From: Phylloscopus collybita
Lineage: Eukaryota > Chordata > Aves > Passeriformes > Phylloscopidae
Reading direction: 5' to 3'
DNA length: 64,000 nucleotides
Assembly: GCA_027886175.1 (NCBI GenBank)
Contig: JAJNNQ010000137.1
Span: forward strand, 2,360,001-2,424,000
The notes under the pieces were generated by a model. The model was not told where the DNA came from and searched no databases. It worked only from the letters and a program-made list of their open reading frames with translations. The first letter of the stretch is position 1, and each line of letters starts with the position of its first letter. Below are positions 59,031 to 64,000 of the stretch, piece after piece. The translations under genes and the position numbers were made by a program.

Positions 59031-59239
59031 ATAAAAATAAAAATTAAAAATAAAACAAACAAAACCAAAACCAAAACCAAAAACAAAAACAAAAACAAAA
59101 ATAAAAATAAAAATATATAAAAATAAAAATAAAAATAAAATAAAGATAAAAACAAACTAAAACTAAAACTAAAACTAAATAAAAAAAAATAAAAAAATAA
59201 AAATAAAAATAATAAAAATAAAAATTAAAAAAAAAAATC
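59031..59239. repeat. A-rich microsatellite (AAAAT/AAAAC/AAACC variants)
   Basis: About 210 bp switching between AAAAT, AAAACC, AAAAAC and AAACT units. It starts about 17 bp after the end of the CR1 tail. It yields artefactual Phe/Tyr-rich minus frames. Confidence 0.97.
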
Positions 59240-60869
59240 ATCACAGATCCGAGAAGGATGCCTGGAGCTACAGGAACATTGCTTAAGGACAGAGGTGAAA
59301 GTGCTCCCACACCTCAAACTGTGACCACTGAAAGCACGGGGTTAAAACAAACGCAGTGACTGATGAGTCCTGCGTGAGTAACACCGAATTCCTGGCCAAG
59401 TCGTCCCCAGCAGGCACAAACCTCATTCTTCTGGCTCTTACATCAAGAGCCACCACGTACAGCAGATAAACAAAAGCTGGTTTTTGCAACCCAGGGGCAG
59501 CAGCAGCAGATTTGTCAGCTGCTGTTTGATGGAGTCACTGCTGCGTGGGGAGAGGACATCCCACCGAAGGCGCTGAGTTACACACACGTTTTGCCCTGGG
59601 TTGTGTCCTCTTCTTGATTTGTGCACTCACAGCCCAGTGGAGGTAAAGGACCTGCTTTCCCAGAGCAGAGAGCAGCAGAAAGAGCCAGAGAGGTTTCTTC
59701 CAGTGGCTGCAGCACGGTTAAAACCCCACTGTCTCCAAGCTGGCAGCCCTGGGTGTGGGTACCAGCCTTGCAGTCAGAGGCTCTGGAGAGGAGGACTAGC
59801 AGTGGCTATCATGAAGTGGACATGTTCCTGTGATCACCAGTCCTTCAGGACTGGTCCCAGATTTCTGCCTGGGGTGCCTTTAAAGAATTTTATGATGTGT
59901 TGTGCTTAAACTCTGTGTATAGGATTAGCCTCTGGAAGAGTTCTTCCTTCCCCTCTCCAGACAGAAATGGTGTTTTCCCATGGACTGAGCCTTCATCTAG
60001 CAGAGAACTCAGCATCCTCCTGGGCTTGCCACAACCCAAGCACAGCAGACTGGCTGAAAAAGACCAGAACCCAACCCGATGAGCTATCACAGCATCTCCT
60101 GACAGCCTGTGGAAGCTGAATTTGTGCAGAAATTCAAGCCTTGAGCTTGATTCCCCAATGCCTCAGCTCTGCAGACTGTCCCAGCAAGTTAATCAGGAAG
60201 ATTATCAATTTACACCCACTTTTCTTGAACATGAGCAATTGACTATCAGAGCAGGAGTGAATTTGGCACCAGCCTTAACATATTAAGCAAATTAAGAGCT
60301 GGGATAAGAATCATTATATCTGACAGAGCAATTTGTGCATCAGAAGATGGTGTGCTTTTAATTCGTTGGCAAGAAGGAGGGGGAAAGGGGAGCATCCATT
60401 CTCTGCAAACTCAAAGATAACTGGGTGTGGTTTATTCTGGTGCCAACCCTTCCAAATAAGAAATAAATTATCAGGCAACTGGCACAAAAAGATAAACATG
60501 TAAAAGAAAAAATTGGCCGTTTATTGCAGAGAAATCCGTCCTCTTATCCTGGCACCATGCTGAGGGAAAATGTGGGATGGGATAAAAGCAGGTTAGCTCA
60601 GGACACCCCAGGAGAGGTTTGTTCAGGATGAAAGAAGAGCTGTGAAAACATCCCCTACTTGACACCCTCATGGCTCAACCAGAGGGGACCAGAGCATGGA
60701 GAGGTTTCCAGGGTGGGAGTAAAGGCTGAGTGATGGAAAGCTGAGTACTGGCATTCCCTTTGATCCAGTCTGGGACCTCCAGTGAGAGAGATGACACCTT
60801 GATTTCCACCTTACCTGCTCTTTGTCTGTGGTGGGAGGACATTTACCAGCCTGAGACCACAGAATTCTA
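59240..60869. other. Unique non-coding sequence
   Basis: No gene is recognised. Bases 60190-60310 are AT-rich (AATCAGGAAGATTATCAATT, AACATATTAAGCAAATTAAG), a weak conserved-element candidate. Confidence 0.4.
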
Positions 60870-61235
60870 GAATCACAGATTGGTTTGGGTTGGAAGGGAC
60901 CTTGAGGATCACCCAGTTCCAATCCCCCTGCCATGGGCAGGGACACCTTCCACTATCCCAGGCTGCTCCAAATCCCATCCAACCTGGCCTTGTACAGTTC
61001 CAGGGATGGGGCAGCCCCTGTGCCAGGGCCTCCCCACCCTCACAGGGAAGATTTTTTTCCCAATAACTAATCTAAGTCTTCTATTTAAAAATGTTCCTCC
61101 TTGTCCTATCACTATCTGTGCAAAATCAGTCTCCCTCTTTTCATAAGCCCCATTTAAGTACAGGAAGGCCACACTGAGTTCTCCTCAAAGCCCTCTCACT
61201 TCTCCATGCTCAACAACCCCACTTCTCAGCCTGTC
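60870..61235 (-). mobile_element. CR1 LINE 3' fragment (~365 bp)
   Basis: GAATCACAGATTGGTTTGGG, TTGGAAGGGACCTTGAGGATC, CCTGCCATGGGCAGGGACACC, TCCTTGTCCTATCACTATCTG, CAACCCCACTTCTCAGCCTG. Minus-strand CR1 with a short deletion around GGGGCAGCCCCTGTGCC. Confidence 0.95.
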
Positions 61236-62084
61236 AAGATAAACATTGCACCTTTATTTATATTAAAAAGTACTTCTACTTAAGAAAAATTTTCTGCTCA
61301 AGACCCATCTGTGTTCACAAGTGCTACATGACATTGAAGTGGTTCTGCAAGTCAGGATAGAGCAGGTAAATTTGGAGTGACAGGGGCAAAAAAAGCAGAT
61401 TGATGGGTTACAGCATCACCGTCTTGAAGGACATGGAGGACAACTCATCAGCCTGCCCAGCAGAGCAGCTTCTGGATATCTTTATCCCTCTGCCCTTTTT
61501 TTTAATGATGTCCCTTCAAGTCTGAGACCCCACTGAGGACTGCTTTGAACCTACAGTGCCATGACAGGAAATTTCTGTGAGGGTCAATGCAGAAGTGTCC
61601 TCTGACAAAGAGGGCACAGGACTCTGCCATAGCAGCTCCCCTGTGCTACCCCTTTGATTTAGGGGATAAAATAACCCAAAGCTGGTTTAGAGTGTTAGTG
61701 TTCTTTCTGCAGGGGTGGCAAGCAGCACGAGGGCTTTGATGAAAGGTATCTCAGAGCCTCTGCAGCACCAGGTGCTTTGGAAGAGCAGAGCTGAGTTGGA
61801 CAAGACACCAGCAAAGTTCAAACCAAGCTGCCCTGAGAGTTGGAGCTTCCTTTCAGCTCACGGTGATCTGAGAGGTCTGAGCTGCTCCTGCCTGGCCAGG
61901 GGTTTCCTCCTGCATTCAGGGCTTGTGAGATAAGGGACAGGGAGGGATGGCCAGGTATAGAGCAGCTGCTGAGATGTGATGCCTTGGAAAGCAGAGGGCA
62001 TGGCAGAGGGGATTGGCAACCAGCTGGCTTGGTTCTCCCTGTTCTGAATCCCAATCTTGAAAAAATTCCATCCACCTTTCTCAG
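61236..62084. other. Unique non-coding sequence
   Basis: Nothing is recognised here. Confidence 0.5.
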
Positions 62085-62277
62085 ACAGGCTGAGAGGGTT
62101 GAGAGTGTTCAGCCTGGAGAGGAGAAGACTCCAGGGAGACCTTAGAGCCCCTTCCAGTGCTTAAAGGGGCTCCAGGAGAGCTGGAGAGGGATTTTGGACA
62201 AGGGTCTGGATGGGCAGGGCAAGGGGGAACGGCTTGGTGCTCTCAGAGGCCTTTTCCATCTTTAATGATTCCATGGC
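62085..62277 (+). mobile_element. CR1 LINE fragment with large internal deletion
   Basis: The left part has ACAGGCTGAGAGGGTTGAGA, TTCAGCCTGGAGAGGAGAAG and TTTTGGACAAGGGTCTGGATG, from well upstream of the tail. It joins directly to a tail TTGGTGCTCTCAGAGGCC with TTTTCCATCTTTAATGATTCCATG. The intervening ~250 bp found in full copies are missing. Confidence 0.85.
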
Positions 62278-62479
62278 ACAAGTGGTGTGGGCACTCCCTA
62301 GACACTCCCACTGCCTGAGAAAAGATGTCTGGAGGGTGCTGCTGGTGTTGGTGTGGTGGGACGGGGTCATGAAGGGTCACATTCTGTTCTCTGGTGGACT
62401 GCAGCCATTCCCAGATCTGCCTTCTCACGCCTGTGCATGCTGAAGGATGGAGACTCAAACATCTCCGTGGTTTTTATAG
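62278..62479. other. Unique non-coding sequence
   Basis: Unique sequence between two CR1 fragments of opposite orientation. Nothing is recognised in it. Confidence 0.5.
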
Positions 62480-62624
62480 GATCACAGAATGGTTTGGGTT
62501 GGAAGGGACCTTAAACATCATCCAGTTCCACTCCCTTCCACTGTCCCAGGGTGCTCCAAGCCCCATCCAACTTGGCCTTGAACACTGCCAGTGATGGGAA
62601 TCCACAACTTCTCTGGGCAACAAG
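62480..62624 (-). mobile_element. CR1 LINE 3' fragment with small deletion
   Basis: ATCACAGAATGGTTTGGGTTGG, GGGACCTTAAACATCATCC, then straight to CTTCCACTGTCCCAGGG. The GCCATGGGCAGGGACAC block is deleted. It ends near CTTCTCTGGGCAAC. Confidence 0.93.
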
Positions 62625-62740
62625 CAAGCCAAGATTTCCATTTCCCTTCATCTCCTGACACCGAAGGAGAGTTGTTCATTTTTCTGCTCCTACAGCAAAA
62701 AGCCTTCTCCTCCCTGTACTGGCTCCTTGGCCAGATGAAG

Positions 62741-62792
62741 GCTGTGAGGAGAAGGACTCTGGAGCTGTGAGGAGAAGGACTCTGGAGCTGTA
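62741..62792. repeat. 23-bp perfect tandem duplication
   Basis: The unit starting GCTGTGAGGAGAAGGACTCT and ending GGA is repeated exactly at 62741 and 62764, with a partial third GCTGT. Two exact copies suggest a recent duplication. Confidence 0.95.
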
Positions 62793-63871
62793 CTGCTTTA
62801 GGAAGCATCTAAAGCCCCTTCAAATCATGTCAAAGATGCATTGAAGCCACGCAGGCCTCAAGAGAGGTCTCCTCCTTTTAGGAGAAGCTGGCTCACACTC
62901 AATGCCAAAGGAGGTGGCAAATGAAGAAAGAAAAAAGCTGTAGCTCTGTAAACTCATAAATCACCAAAGTCCTAAAAGAGAAGGGAAAAAAAAAAAAAAA
63001 AGGCAAGAACCCAACATGGCCTTTTTGGTTTGCAGATAAGCACAAAGTTTGGCAGGAAGGAGATTAGGGCTTTTTCCAGCGCGCCTCACGGTCGATAATT
63101 CCCACAGCAACAGAGCTCCGGGCTGCAAACAGCCACACGTGTTCCCCTGCAGAAAATGGGAGAGAGCAGAGGGAGAGAGGGACAGAGGGGCAGGGGACAG
63201 CTCATGATAAACTCTGCTGACACCAAGGGAAGGTCCTGAGTGAGCCCCTCCGCACACCTTCCTCTGGAGAAGCATTTTTTGCTGTCTTTGTTAATTCAGA
63301 GTTTTTGGAAGCCCCAAAATGATGCTTCCTGGGAAACTCCAGCCTGACTCTATCAGCCCTTGCCAGCAGCCAAGGGTCGTTATGATTAATGACAGTAGAA
63401 AACTGCCAGTGGCAGACACAAAGAATTAAGTTGTCACCAACATTTAAAAAATCAACGTTAGGCCATGGGAAGGGTGGGGGAAGAAGACGATGGCTGTACA
63501 ATATCTTCTCACTCTCTCCACAGTTCCTCCTGGGGTGGCCTAAATCCACCCTGAAAATAAATTTTTTAAAAGTCATTAAAAAATAATAATTTTAATATCA
63601 GAACAATTTTATAAATAACTTAGATTATTAACTTTCTAAGCCATGCTTCATGTCACCAGAGAGCCCCAGAGTCCTGCCAGACACCAAGGTGCCACTCAAA
63701 GGTCCCCCATGGTCTTGTGCCACTTCTGCCACTCCTGTGGACACTGAAGGTGCTCTGGGACACCTCCAGTGACATCAGTTGTGTTCAGGTAGCTTGGTCA
63801 AGTTGCTGCAGTTCTTCCTGGGACCAAAACACCGGAGAGCCAAGTGAGGGACAGCAAATGTCACGCGAGTA
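62793..63871. other. Unique non-coding sequence
   Basis: No gene is recognised. It contains an A16 run (62986-63001). Confidence 0.5.
62986..63001. repeat. Poly-A run
   Basis: 16 A. Confidence 0.9.
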
Positions 63872-64000
63872 CCGACTGATAGGATGAGAGGAAATGGCCT
63901 CAGGTTGCACCAGGGAAGGTTTAGGTTAGATATTGGGGGGAAAATCATGGAAAGTGTTGTAAAGGATTGGAAAAGCCTGCCCAGGGAAGTGGTGGTGTCA
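63872..64000 (+). mobile_element. CR1 LINE fragment running off the window end
   Basis: GATAGGATGAGAGGAAATGG, CCTCAGGTTGCACCAGGGAAGG, TTTAGGTTAGATATTGGGGG, GAAAAGCCTGCCCAGGGAAG, TGGTGGTGTCA. Sense-strand CR1 3' UTR. The tail is expected past 64000. Confidence 0.93.

Noticed and set aside
1..64000. CRISPR arrays, operons, phage or bacterial defence systems
   Set aside because: No spaced direct repeats, ribosome-binding patterns or dense coding. All evidence points to vertebrate nuclear DNA.

Overview
This window looks like nuclear DNA from a bird, most likely a songbird. I judge this from repeat families I recognise by eye, with no database comparison. At least seventeen fragments carry the avian CR1 LINE 3' end, in the form TTGGGTTGGAAGGGACC on one strand or GGTCCCTTCCAACCCAA on the other. 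There are several solo retroviral LTRs of types common in passerine genomes, and many poly-A/T tracts and A-rich microsatellites. CpG is sparse. Nothing is prokaryotic, and there are no operons, CRISPR arrays or phage genes. I recognise no host protein-coding exon, tRNA or rRNA. The window is best read as intergenic or intronic. The many short open frames have no recognisable domains, and the longest ones are noise, microsatellite or repeat-derived.

Layout. From 1 to 16.3 kb the sequence is mostly unique and free of recognisable CR1. It holds a 797-bp solo LTR (3811-4607, 5-bp target duplication), a second LTR (11404-11922), two very long poly-A tracts and an AAAAG microsatellite. From 16 to 27 kb there is an LTR with an internal 56-bp tandem repeat (17752-18518), a CR1, an LTR related to the one at 3.8 kb (23304-23909), a decayed retroviral pol fragment (RNase H to integrase, minus strand, 24484-25228), and a perfect 26-bp inverted repeat with arms at 25262 and 26335. 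From 27 to 44.4 kb there are scattered CR1 tails, a divergent inverted pair of same-family LTRs (32689-33134 plus, 38469-38888 minus), a degenerate 36-bp minisatellite, a CR1 with a second CR1 tail nested in it (42112-42663), and a compact 300-bp LTR with a 6-bp target duplication (44043-44342). From 44.4 to 64 kb the first part is unique. From 49.4 kb CR1 becomes dense in both orientations, together with a 200-bp (GGGAA)n tract that is a repeated G-quadruplex motif and a 210-bp A-rich microsatellite just beyond a CR1 end.

There is no evidence of genes working together here. The retroviral remnants are broken: the pol fragment has a frameshift, a stop codon and lost catalytic and zinc-binding residues. 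I did not find a new biological system. The observations most worth checking are the inverted LTR pair, the 26-bp inverted repeat, the stem-loop shared by two related LTRs, and the G-quadruplex tract.
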